Shown: positions 12,770 through 24,715 of the stretch, piece after piece
Layout of the letters: each line of letters opens with the position of its first letter
Numbering within the stretch: position 1 is the stretch's first letter
From: Lithospermum erythrorhizon
Taxonomy: Eukaryota > Streptophyta > Magnoliopsida > Boraginales > Boraginaceae
Length of the DNA: 64,000 bases
Direction of reading: 5' to 3'
Assembly (NCBI GenBank): GCA_019722365.1
Contig: JADFUC010001567.1
Location: 248,001-312,000 of the forward strand
The notes under the pieces: model-generated
Databases searched by the model: none
Told to the model about the DNA's origin: nothing
Seen by the model: only the letters and a program-made list of their open reading frames with translations
Program-made: the position numbers and the translations under genes

Positions 12770-15700
12770 TTTCATGGTAAAGGATATGATTATTGAGTAC
12801 TAGAGGAGACTTTTTTGTGCACAAGATTATAAGCCAGGGCATGTCGTGGAAAGAAGATCTCATTTCCAAAAAGACTACTTATTAAGGGTTGAGAAGAAAA
12901 ATATTCGGGTACAAAAGTTATATCCGGTGACGAGCACACAAGCTCAAGAAAGAAAAACTTGAGTACAATGCTAGATCAAGGATGCTTCGAAAGACAAAGG
13001 ATGTTGTCATCCAAGAAGAGACATGTACTGGCACGAGTGAAAGGATAGGAGAAACCTATTCTTAAACGGTAAAGTCAAGAATCTCCTTCGTAATGCCCTT
13101 ACTGATGAATACAAGGATCAAAATACAAAACCGCTAAAGAAGTGTGGGATTGTCTTGAATCACTCATGCCTGAACATCGAAAAGTTAAACATACCAAAAA
13201 TTTTTCTTCTCATAAAAGGAGTTTCAATCTCTTGAGACGAAACAAGGATAATCAATCAAAGACATGCAGTGCTTTATTAAATTCTGATAGTGAACAATCT
13301 TGAAGGGTTTGGAAAGATTATTATTAAATGGGAGAATTGAATGTAGCAAAATTCTCCTTAAGTCCGCTTTTCACCGATGATTTAACAAAGCTCAGAAGCA
13401 TTGGAAGCTAAGCTAATAATGCAAGTGAAATTCCCACAACCGAAGCATGGAAACTCAATGACGGTGGAAAATGGTCATGTAAAGTGAACAAGTGCAAAGA
13501 AAGAAGCGCAAATAAATATCAATGAATCTCCTATAGAAGTTGAAGATGATAAAGATATGAAATTGTTATGATGACCAAATAATTCAGCAAGCATTTGAAG
13601 TTCAAGAGAAATAGTAGCTAGTAATTCCTCCTAAGTCTCGGAAATGCAAGAAACGATATTATGAAAGAAAAGGAACTCAAGAAACCCAACCTATGTATGA
13701 AATGAAGATACGAGAGAAGCGAACCCCTGGTGGAACCTAAACTATACTAGAAACGACGGATACGGTAGAACTTTAGGGAACCCAACCTCGACTCGTTGTT
13801 TTGAATGCAAAGAACCGACACGCGAGAATGATTGGGTCTGAACCAAGAAGCAAGCCTTTCCAAAAGAAGGCACTACATGCTACGTGGGACGCATGAAACT
13901 CCAAGGAAAAGTTTCAGTTTAAGAGGAGGAAGTAGCACATGGCTCTGTCTCATGGCCCAAGAGTAAGTGCATTCTATCTATTCCTAACAATGAAATTTCT
14001 ATTGACGATTCTATCACGAGGAAGATTTAAGCAGCCTAAGTGATTCCATCCGTAAAAATCGAATTCTTTTTTAAAGGAACAAAGAATTAATCTTTTGAGC
14101 AACAAACTTTAGCAAAAGAAAAAATCAATACTTGAAAAACGAAATTGAATCTTTGACACCATGCCAATAGAGTCGATTTCCATGATACAAGAAAACCCAA
14201 ATTAAAAAAACAAACTTGAAGATTTGAAACTTGAAATGAAATAATGTTAAAGACTAAAGGAAAAATACTTGGATGAAATTTAATTCAAAATGTTTCTTCA
14301 ACAAAGTGGCATTGGATATGATATTTTCTATTCTTCTAACAAAAACAACGCCTCTTCCTCTTATAAAGCGCCTAAATTTGTTGCTTCATCAATGAAAGCT
14401 TGTCCCCTCCACAATCTATGCTCCAAAAGCAAATGTTTTTCCAAAATTGATCATTCCTCATTCAAAAGCAAGCGAACCAAGGAAAGCTTTTTCTCAAACT
14501 AAAACTCCAAAGTCAAACGATATTTATGAACACGTGGGAATCACTAACCTCATTTTTTGTCCAATCAAGAGAGATTCTTGTGATTTGGGAACCTTGATTC
14601 CCTTAGAGAAAAGGCATAAGTGGGTGGTTAAAACCCCCTTTAGTCAAGCTAATGTAAAAGGACCCAAAGTGACCTGTGTATCTAAAGGAAATTTCGATTT
14701 GCCAAGAGAAAAGCCTCATAAATCCAAGTGGGCAAATGTCTGTGGATGGTGCTCAAGACATGTCCGGTGATGTATCATTATTCCTAAAGCTTGGAAACAA
14801 AGCACTTGGAAATGTCACATTTGGAAACAACAACAATTTAAGATCATCGAAAGTGGTCGATCGGCAAACGGGCTCAATCAAAAATCAGCATGTCTTGTTC
14901 ATAAAAGGCTCGGAATTTAATTTGTTAAGCGTGAGCCAACTATGTGAAAAATGACTTTGATACTTTTCCAAATGATTCGATAAATGGTTATCACTCATAA
15001 TCCTTCATCTCGTTACATGCTCATAAAAAATGAAAAATGCGTACTACTTGAACTCTTTGATGACAATATGACAAGGTAACACAATACATGCATGTTATAA
15101 ATGATGACGCTGACATTGCATGAGACTTAGACATGCTAGCCTTGGATTTACTATCCAAATTAAGTGCAAAATGAGCACGTAGCAGGCTTACCTAAATTAA
15201 AAATTTATCATAGAAACTCGTAGACGATGTCAACTTCGTAAACAACATAGAACTTCCTTTAAACTTGTAAATCGCATATCTACCAATAATGTACTTCAAT
15301 TGTCGTGATATGGATCTTTTTGGGTGAAATCTGATGCGATTAGTTTGGGTGGTTCAGCATATATGTTATTATTGACGCATTTCTCAAGATATACTTGGAC
15401 CATTCTTCTTGAAAAGTAAAAGTGATGCTTAAGTGAAGTTTGTTAAGTCGTGGAAAGGTTCAAATGAAAAGGAATATGTATCACAACTCGTTAATTCATA
15501 TGAGAATTTAACGCCTGTGGATTATTGCAACAAACATGGCATACAACACACCGGCTCCCGTAACTCCACAACAAAAACGGTATTGTAGAAAGAAAAATAG
15601 AACCATCCAAGAAATGGAAAGAACTATGTTTAATGAGCAATAACCTCGCCCAAGTAATTGGGGATGCCATGACACGGGCGTGTCACATGCTAAACAGAAA

Positions 15701-17720
15701 GTGTTCCTAAGGCCTCGCGAAAGCAAGACTCCCTATGAGATTTGGAATGAAGAACACTCAAATATCTCCTATTTGCTGTCTTTGGATGCGAATGTTACAT
15801 TCTCAATACCAAATATAAGTTGGGCAAGTTTGACTCAAAGTCAAATGAACGTATATTTATCAGTTATTCTAAGTATAGTAGGGCTTATGTTGTTTATAAT
15901 AAAAAAAGATCAAACTATTCAAGAATCTCTTCATATTTCCTTTGATGAACCTAACCCCTTTGCTAAGAAAGTTGTTGTTTAACGATGGATGATACATAGA
16001 GAAAATGAAAGGTTCAAAGAGAGGTCCCGATCCTCAAGAAAATGAATAAAATCCAACTCACTCCAGGAACAACATCAAGAACCTCTCTTCGAGGAAGAGA
16101 CTGTGAGGAAGTCAAGAAAAGGAGCCTCAAGATGTGAATGATTACCTTCACGGACGAACACATGAGGATCTTCCGGTTGATTGGAAACAAGATCGAAATC
16201 ATCCCCTTGAACAAATTATTGGTGATCCATCAAACGGGGTAACAACTCGATCCTCTTGTAGGAATTATTGTTTACATAGTGCGTTTGTCTCTCAAATTGT
16301 CCCTAATAATGTTAAACAAGCTCTAGATGATCCGAAATGGGTTCTTTCTATGCAAAAAGAACTTGAACAATTTGAAAGGTGTAAAGTTTATATTTAGTTG
16401 AAAACCTCGAGAAATCCATAATTGGAACAAAATGGCTTTAAAGACAAACTCGATGAAACCGAGTTGTTTTAGTAAATAAAAATAATTTGTTGTTCAAGCC
16501 CATAATCAATCGAATGTGTAGAACGTCATGACCGGTTGCTATGTTAGAACTATTAGAATTATATTACCTTTCTAGTTATGGATTTTAAAACTATACCAAA
16601 TAGATGTTAAAAGTGCTGTTCTAAATGGTCTTTTAGAAGAAGAATTTTTTGTAAAACAACCCCCGGGTTTTGAAGATACTAAATATCCTAATCATGTTTT
16701 CAAATTGGATAAAGCCCTTTTATGGATTAAAACAAGCACAAGAGGCTTCGGTACGAGACAGCACACATTTAATCATTAATGAGTTTTAACAAGTGGAAAA
16801 CTCTGATCCTACACTTTTCGCTAAAACCAAGGGCAAACATCTCATAGTAGTTCAAATTTATGTCGTTGATATTATTTTTGGTTCTACTAACAACTCTTTG
16901 TGTGAGGAATTCTCTAATATGATGACCAAAGAGTTCGAAATGAAAATTGACGTAGCCAATTTTCCTAAGCCAAGTTAAACAAACGGAGGACTAATATTCA
17001 TATCCCAAAACAAGTTCACAAAAGAACTTATCAAAAGTTCGACATGGTAGACGAAAGGTACAAGAACTCCAACGGCAACGACAACCAAACTTGATAAGGA
17101 CGAGGCACGAGCGAATGAAACGACGATCGGTAATGATCGGTAGCCTTTTATCTTATCGCATCTGCACTCTGATATTATGTTTGCCGTATGCTTGTGCAAG
17201 TTGTTTTCAATCTTGTCCTAAGGAATCACATTTAAAAGCGCTAAAAGGATTTTAAGATACGCAGGAACCGTGATTTTGGGTTTCGCATCCTGTATAAGAA
17301 TTTTGATTTAATAAATTCGATGCCGACTAAGGGTTGTACCTTAGAAAGAAGCACTAACGGAACTTGTCACTTTCTAGGTCATAACTAACTTCGCTTCTAG
17401 TGCTAAAACAGCAAGGTCATTTCATTCACCGTGAAAGTTCTAATGTTGGGTCAGAGGGATATTGTGTACAAGTAATTCGATGAAACGAACATTAGAAGAT
17501 TTTGGCCTAAGGTTTGATCTTATTCCGGTTTTATGTTATAACACTCCGCTATCAACATTTCTAAGAATCTCGCTCGACATCACCAACCAAACACATAGAA
17601 ATTCGACATCGCTTATTCGCGGATCATGTACAAAAAAGCGTAATATCGATCTAAATTTGTAACCACAAATGACCAACTAGCTGACATTTTCTCAAAGCCA
17701 TTACCGTAAATAGTTTCATC
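12770..17720 (+). pseudogene. Copia gag-pol remnant (gag, PR, INT, RT, RNase H)
   Basis: Fragments in all three plus-strand frames follow the copia order. A CCHC-knuckle relic (CFECKEP) lies at about 13757. The protease/pre-integrase region is at 14450-14950, with the CSRH motif and ending NLLSVSQLCEK. The integrase core relic near 15575-15640 encodes a VERKNRT-like stretch, followed by the integrase C-terminus at 15680-15980. Reverse transcriptase runs from 16134 to 16978, including the DVKSAFLNG motif near 16607. The active-site YVDD box reads YVVD at 16859-16870, so one catalytic aspartate is lost. RNase H relics follow to about 17710, including the ADIFSKPLP end. Frameshifts and stops break every domain. 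The original polyprotein would have acted in the cytoplasm to copy the element's RNA. Confidence 0.85.
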
Positions 17721-17729
17721 AGATTAGTC

Positions 17730-19985
17730 AGAACTCGGGGATGCTCGATCTTGCTAGTGTGTGATTATGTGTCATTTTGATAGTTATCATTGTGCGTTGC
17801 ATTTTTAGCTTGCTATGTGTTTACCAAGTCTTCATGTCATATATTGTGTGTTCGGGGTTGCCAAATGATGACTTTATTCGATACCGCCCATTTGGTCAGT
17901 TCTTCAGAATCGATCGAACGCTGCTCACAGGTTTTTTGTTGGATGTGTTATTTCAAAAGTGGTGTCAAAGCTGAATATATACCGAGAGTCGGGTCTTCTA
18001 TCGGGCCTTGGGAAGTTCCGAAATGCCACCGAAGCAAGATTTTATTGATCTGGGGCCACACCGAGCTCTTCTCGATTCCCCACGGAAGCCCCAAAACTCC
18101 TTAATCGAACGGTTTCGGGGCGATCGGCCCCTATTACTGACCCCGAATTTAAGCCCCGATACGCCCCATATAAGAATCAAACCCTAAAAACCTACCTATT
18201 TTACGCCTTCCATTCCCCCCCCCAAACCCCAAAATCTTCAAAATTCCTTCCAAACTCACAAAATTTCCGGCCAAAATCAAGACCAACCTATCCAAATTCA
18301 TCCCAAACTCACACATTTGATCTTATTTCATCACAATGCCTCCCAAATCCTCAAAATCAACAAATGTCGAATCCTCCAAACGAAAATAATCGATTCTTTC
18401 TAAGACTCTAAGGCTCCTAAGGTCAAGTGAGAAAGAGCTGTGGGAAGAAAAGTTCATCCCACAAAAGACCAACAACTGATCAGCATCGGGCGGCAATAAC
18501 AAGCATTCGCATTCATCCGTGTGGCACTCAGATTGCCGCCAATTGTGGCGTACTCACTGGGTCTCACTTACATTTCAACAACGGAAAAGTACCTTAAATT
18601 CAACCATCCTGCTCGATTTAGTACGACGTTCTACCTCACGGTATTCGTATCTTCGACGATTCTCAAAGTTGAATTTATCGTTGGGGGAGCCTCGCACTAA
18701 TTTATTTTGAAAAAGAGCATGTTTAATCAATCGAACATTCCATGCGCTGGCTTAATATGCACTCAAAGTACGCCAAATGATAGCCCCTTAAAATGAAGTT
18801 AAAGAACATCCTGAAAAATGGTACGAAAGTTATCCCGGGCAGAGCAGAATATGGCAAGGTTTCGCCAAGCAGCTTCTTTGACTATCACGACAAACTTACT
18901 CATGTAATTCTTAAGGATCAGATTCTCGTGCACGGAGTCCAAAGATGGCTCAGTCACTATCGCCTCCACGGGTTCTAATACTATATTATCTCAAGTCCAT
19001 GAATACCGATTAATCTCCCCGCTATTATTGGTAATGTCATTTATAAGTGCGATCTTGTCATCCAAATTAAGTTACCTTTGGGACGCTGACTTCATGATTA
19101 TGTTAAAGTTGGAAGTGTCATGACTCGCGCGCCTCGAGCGAAATCTTCCCACACCGACGGGTCAAGCGAACCCTTAGGAAAATGAATTTGATCTTGATCC
19201 GAGAAATGCCATCTTCTGCGTGATCAGCAATGTCGCCCTGGGTGGCCGCACGAGATGCCCCCGGTGAGCCAGCCTAATACTTTCTACATCTACCGCACCA
19301 TCGAAGCCGATACCAACTACACGGTGAGTAGACATTTATGGTCTTCGCCGTGGTTACCGGGTGTTATATCAAAGACAGACTCATCCTCAACAATCAAAAA
19401 TAGCCCTTTCGGGCCAGGCTATAAGTGTGCTGTAACCAAGGCTCCTGCAGGAAGAACCGTGATTCTTCCCCATTCGACACTTCCGAGCTACAGCTCGCTT
19501 GAGTCTCCGTTAATCGATGTCAATGAGTTTCCGCACTGGCTCGCTCTACACCGTTACTAAATACCGACTTACCAGATCACTACGGGACGAGATGATCATA
19601 CGGGCGGAGTTGATTCTCGACGACACCTCATTTATATACTTTTATGTTTTATCGCCTATGGCTATTTCTCGCCATGCGCCATGGATATTATATGTCTTGT
19701 GTTTTTTTATGCTTACTTCTTTTGACGCATCGCAGCGAGGAGAATGACTTACGCTTTATATTCGATATTCATGTTGTTATCACCTTGGATTGTTTATGGT
19801 CATATCATTAATGTTTGATATTGTGTGTGGTTATTCATCCTCTTAAGATCATGTTATGGTTTAAATTGATTTGCGACCGTTATGATCTTTTTAGAGTTTA
19901 TTGGTCTTATCAAACACAGAATCTTACAGGGATTACTTACTTATGTCATTTTTTCTCTTCCTTGGCATAAGTTAATTTGTTATCA
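17730..19985 (+). other. 3' extension of the sirevirus between RNase H and the 3' LTR
   Basis: About 2.2 kb separates the end of RNase H from the 3' LTR. Sireviruses often carry an additional, env-like or unknown open frame here. Visible are a C-rich leader at 18190-18335, an ATG at 18336 opening a short Ser/Lys/Pro-rich frame (MPPKSSKS), and then only broken frames. I do not recognise a conserved domain and cannot say that an envelope protein was ever encoded. A purine-rich tract (aaaaggagaag, 19987-19997) sits immediately before the LTR and fits a polypurine primer site. Confidence 0.5.
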
Positions 19986-19999
19986 TAAAAGGAGAAGTT

Positions 20000-21417
20000 T
20001 GTTGACTTAAGCATTCATTAATCCTTATTTTGATAATAACAAATTATATTTAAACGCTAACTATTCTTTAAGTGACTACAAATACAACAATAGTCGGGCA
20101 AGATCGGGCACAAGATTCGAGTCAAGTCAAACGTCGAGCTTTCTTCATGGTTTGTCATGTCCTAAGACGTTTGTAAGGAAATCTCCAATATTTAGATTGC
20201 TTTGTATTTGAGAGAGAGTTGCTTTTAAAATGGTTAATTTTTAAATCGATATTTAGTTTAAAACAAATCTTTTGGGTATAAACTTATTCTTGATTGATCC
20301 GCGTTTGAATTACTTTGAAATCAAGTTAAAAAATGACTTTATGTCATTTTTACTTGAATCTGAATTAAGTCAAATTTAGGGCTCAAACTTGAATAAATAA
20401 ACTATTTTGAAAGCCATCAAATTGCTCTCATCAAGCTTCCAACTCGATAGCCTACGTGATTACTGTAGAAAGCTTCTTCGGTCTTGTATCGGTGCCTTTG
20501 TCAGACCCGATACACCGATAATACATATTTTGAACCCAAATTCAGATCGGTGTCAAGCCCCCCCGATAGAAGCCCCCGATAGGCTTTTCACATCTATTCG
20601 TTGGAATGGTCAGACTTCTATCGATATCTTACACCCGATAAAGCCTGACAAGGGCCATTTCAAGCTATTTTTTACCATCTATAAAAGCTTTTAAACACAT
20701 TTCACCTACTTTTTTGCATTCAATACAATATTAAATCTTCAATTGTCAAAAAGAAAGCTAAATTTCATAAATATATTGCATATTGATTTGTTGTGATTTT
20801 CAGAGCGAGACAGACACTTCATTCATCCATTCAAGAGATATATTAATTCAAGAGTGTTATTTCTTAAAGAAAGGTCAAATACATCATAGTTCACTAGTAC
20901 TCTATTGTCTTTTTCGAAGGACAAGTGAGCGTGTATAAGTAATAGCTCGTTAGCTAGACTAAGACAAGTGTTTTTTCTAACGGCTGGGAGAAATTTCAGT
21001 TGTCGCTTGCAGGCATATTCCAGTGTTCTAGTGGCGATCGCTGTAGGGTGTGATTGAAGTCGATTGCTTGTACGCCACGAGTGATAAACTCCGGAAAAAT
21101 ATATAACAGGTTATTCCAAATCCCAAGGTTGAAAGCTATGGTCGAGCACCATTTGCGTGTTTCATAAATCATCAAGTATCATTCTTTACTCTATCCTTTT
21201 TACATATTGTTTTACTTTAATTATTGCTTGTATTAGTAATTGTTAAATTGTTTAGTGTTTATGTAAATTATTAATTGGTTGAATTGAAAAGTGCTGAAGT
21301 TGAATCGAAATAGTTTATTAGCCTCTCATTAATTATCATTAATCTCGCTATAACTATTCACAAGCTTAAAAATCGAAAAGGTTTCAACTTTGCACCTTAT
21401 CCTAATTCACCCCCCTT
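20000..21417 (+). repeat. 3' LTR of the sirevirus-type element
   Basis: Begins TGTTGACTT right after a purine-rich tract and ends in the C-rich TTCACCCCCC segment at about 21405-21415, where homology to the 5' LTR stops. It is about 1.4 kb long. Alignment with 11330-12660 is clear but gapped. Confidence 0.8.
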
Positions 21418-21477
21418 AGATCAGCATATAGTTTAACATCATCTACTCCATGCGGCAATCGCCACTGTCAAACCACC

Positions 21478-21505
21478 GACGGGTCGAAGGCCGGTTCGAC
21501 CCGTC
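21478..21505. repeat. GC-rich perfect hairpin
   Basis: Arms of 11 bases (GACGGGTCGAA at 21478-21488 and its exact reverse complement at 21495-21505) flank a six-base loop. It stands 60 bases outside the 3' LTR in otherwise AT-rich DNA. Function unknown. Confidence 0.7.
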
Positions 21506-21879
21506 AACAAGTTGATTGAGCCACCGAAATAACTTAGTTAAGTTTCGACTACGACAAGGACACACGTTAACGTTAGCTAGAGCCGACGCGGGCAAGAATC
21601 AATTGACTTTTTCTCGCTTTGATACAATTCAAAATGTAATCGACGGTTTTTACCATTTCTATTAATAAACCGATATAAAAATTAAGTTAGAAAAACCAAA
21701 AAAATCTTAAAAAATCTAATTATTATTTGAAGATTTCACATTAAAAGATTTTATCTAAAGGAATCAAAATACCATAAATACAAATTAAAACATGCAAAAT
21801 GCCCATAATTTAGCAAAAATGTTTTTCATGCTTGTTTACATAATTGTAATCACGCACCCCGAGCCTCGAGGCCACCGCT

Positions 21880-22780
21880 GGGTGTTCTAAAATGTATAAT
21901 CAAGTTCTAAATTTGGACGGAAAGAAATCAGGAGTTCTAATGGATTGTACAAAAATAATAAAATGCACTACAAGTGTGTACCTTTTGGCCTAACAACCAG
22001 CAGGCATGGAATTAAATTCTCTACAATACTCAGTTGCAGATTCTAAGATTGTCCATACTAGAAAATTCTTCCGAACTCTTCTGCACGCTTTACTGTAATG
22101 CCAAGTTGTAACCAGAATAAAAAATGGAAGAAAAAACCTTTGTTTTTCTTCCTAAGGTGGTCGGCTATTTGACGTAGCGAGAGAGTTTTGATTTCTGTAA
22201 ATCAAAATATTGAGCATTACATTTTGTCAGGTGTCAATTAAGCCACTTAACAAAAGCAAAACACTGAGTAGCTTCTTTAGCGAGATAAAATCTCGTCAAA
22301 CTCCTATCTCTTCCACCGCCCCAACCGAGCCAAAATCGAGTCCTCGGATTTGATTTTCCGTCCCAAATGTTTTCTTCGTGTTTCACTTCATACTTAGGAA
22401 GTTTATAATACATTTATTATACAGTTCGGTTTATCATTTCAGAGGTGACTCTTAGGACGCATTAACAAGAGTAGTATATTAAATAATATTAATCGATCAT
22501 TGTATTAATATATATTAAGTCGAATTCTAGTAAGCCACCGTGAACTCCCTAACGTGAATACGTTAATCCTAAAATACTAATTGTCTAACCATTAATATGT
22601 ATTGAACATACATATATATGTGGATATATAATTTGAATGAGTAAATCGGCTGTGCAATCTAAATTGCTCAACGGATATATAATTTTGAATGAGTAGATCG
22701 GTTGTACAATCTAAACTTGTTTAACAAACATTTTATGAGATCAAATATATTTAATCAGCTTACTCAAAACCCCAACACAT
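21880..22780 (-). repeat. LTR-like repeat, copy 2
   Basis: Aligns with copy 1 (5650-6470) over nearly its full length, including the gaagaaaaaac/cctaagg block at 22130-22160 and the block at 22300-22450. It may be the 5' LTR of the minus-strand element whose 3' LTR is copy 1, with the sirevirus inserted between them. It contains a short internal duplication near 22612-22720, where the segment around gatatataattttgaatgagta occurs twice. It ends near the CCCAACA at about 22770, which is the family end read on the plus strand. Confidence 0.55.
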
Positions 22781-23199
22781 TGTCACTAAAGAAAAATGAA
22801 TATCTATATGGTTAAGGCCAGAAAGGAAGCTTAAAATATATGGCCTCACTGCCTAAAATGAACTTCCCGATCAAATATGAATCTATAACCAAATATATTT
22901 TAAAAATCTCATTTCTATGGGTAGATAAAATTTGGACTACAACGGTTTTTTTTGTATGAATAAATATCAAGTAAAACAAAATATTATAGCTACTGCTTAC
23001 ATTAGTGGAGGAATCATAAATTTATATATGGGAGGAAATGAACTAATATTATATAAAATGAAAAAATACTAAGTTAAATGAGAAAACAATAACTTAATTT
23101 TTAATAAGAGAAATTTATTTTTTAAATTTTGTGCGGACGGCTGCTTAATATCGACCCATGTTACTTCTGAAGCAACTACTTGCTTTTCTAGTTGTTCTT

Positions 23200-24010
23200 A
23201 GTCAAAAGAGCACAACATAAATATGGGAAAATTATTAGGAAAATAAGAACTATCAAAGTGAACAAAGGAATTTGGGGAGGAAGAAAAGGCTGTATTTTCT
23301 TCTCCTATTATTTTCGAAGAGGCATGGTAGGTTTTGCTTCATATTTCTAAGATGAATAAATGAATTTGGAAGAGTTTTAAATTCTCCAAAAGCGTGACCT
23401 CAGAGAAGGCCCAATGTCCTACTTTAAGGCACCAAATACAACTAAAAATAAAGTTAGAGATTCAAGGCAACAAAACTCCTCCTTTTCCTCATAATAGTCG
23501 GCTATGACTATATCAAGGTGTTCTAGAATCTTCCACTTCTTATACCTAAAATAAAGGCACGAAAGGGTAGGTAGAATATTCAATAATGATTCTACAAAAG
23601 AAAGATTCCTGAATCTTGGTCTCTTATTGTTTTAGGTCGACCAGTGGCAAGCCTAAATAATTGGAAATTTGTCCCAATATTTTACACTTTAACCCGACAG
23701 CTATAATCGTATTATAGTTTGATCTTGTTGTCATATGCGCGAATTCTTAGGCTCGATTGACAAGAGTAATATATCAATTATGTTAACCGAATATCAGATT
23801 AATATATATATATGAAAGCGAACTCTAGTAAGCCATCATAACTCCTAACGCTAATATGCTAAGTAATCCTAATATGTCAATTGTCGAATGACCGAACATA
23901 TATCTGAACTTATATTATTTGAATATAATTAAATGTAATTAAATCGGTTGTACAATCAAATTATTAAACGGGCATATTTACAGATCTAATATCTCATATT
24001 TCCAACATTT
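23200..24010 (-). repeat. LTR-like repeat, copy 3
   Basis: Its upper part (23690-24010) aligns closely with 24400-24715. Both contain the same order of segments and end in the CATATTTCC..AACA boundary that, on the minus strand, reads TGTTGG. The lower boundary is approximate. Confidence 0.6.
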
Positions 24011-24029
24011 CTTCCCGGCTGATGCACGT

Positions 24030-24715
24030 TAGAGGGTTGAAAGAATTTTGCTTAATTTTGTAAGAAAGATGAAATGAAATGAACAATTTTCTTCTCCAAA
24101 AAGTGGCCTATTTATAAGCATTTATGCCCTAAATTTTAGCAATCAACTATAACTAAAATGTTAGATTTTAAAGCAAAAATCCCACATCCTTAAGCTCCAT
24201 ATAGTCGACTATAATAAGTGAAGGTTCTAAATTTTCACTTGTCCCTAAAATGTTATTACAAAAGTTTCAAGATAATATTCAAATAATGATTCTCAAGAAA
24301 GAAAAATTCTGGAAGCTTCCTCTTCCTATAAGAGTCGAATACGGGCACAATTTCAACAATTGAATTTTGCCCCCAATTTTTACATAGTTACACTTAACCC
24401 GGAAGATATAATCATATTATAGTTTGATCATGCTATCGTAAGGACTCTTAGGCTCCGATTGACAAGAGTAATATATTAATTTATGTTAACCGAATATTAT
24501 ATTAATACATGGACATGAAATGACCCTAGTTAGCCATCATAACCCCTAATGTCAATGCTAATCCTAATATGTCAATTGTCTAATAATCGAACATATATCT
24601 AAACTTATATCAGTTTGAATATAATTATGTAAGTAAATCTTTCTGGTTGTACAACCAAATTATTCAATCTGACATATTTACGGTGATCTAATATCTCATA
24701 TTTCCCCAACAACAT
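24030..24715 (-). repeat. LTR-like repeat, copy 4, in direct tandem with copy 3
   Basis: Almost abuts copy 3 in the same orientation. On the minus strand it carries a TATA-box-like TATAAATAGG (plus-strand complement at about 24108-24118) at a position expected for an LTR promoter, which supports the minus orientation. It ends with CCCCAACA at about 24713. The two adjacent LTRs without an interior suggest recombination or deletion of internal sequence. Confidence 0.6.

Larger units (their letters stand above)
11330..21417 (+). mobile_element. Sirevirus-type Ty1/copia retrotransposon, degenerate
   Basis: A complete but heavily mutated copia-superfamily element: 5' LTR (about 11330-12660), gag-pol remnants in the order gag, protease, integrase, reverse transcriptase, RNase H (about 12770-17720), a 2.2-kb 3' extension, a purine-rich tract, and a 3' LTR beginning TGTTGA at 20000. 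The order integrase before reverse transcriptase is the copia order. The linker before the reverse transcriptase, with the HPLEQIIGDPSNGVTTRSS wording, and the long region between RNase H and the 3' LTR are typical of the SIRE/Maximus (sirevirus) lineage. The LTRs differ by many substitutions and indels, so the insertion is old and no enzyme can be made. The upstream edge of the 5' LTR is uncertain; it may begin a few hundred bases earlier. Confidence 0.85.
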
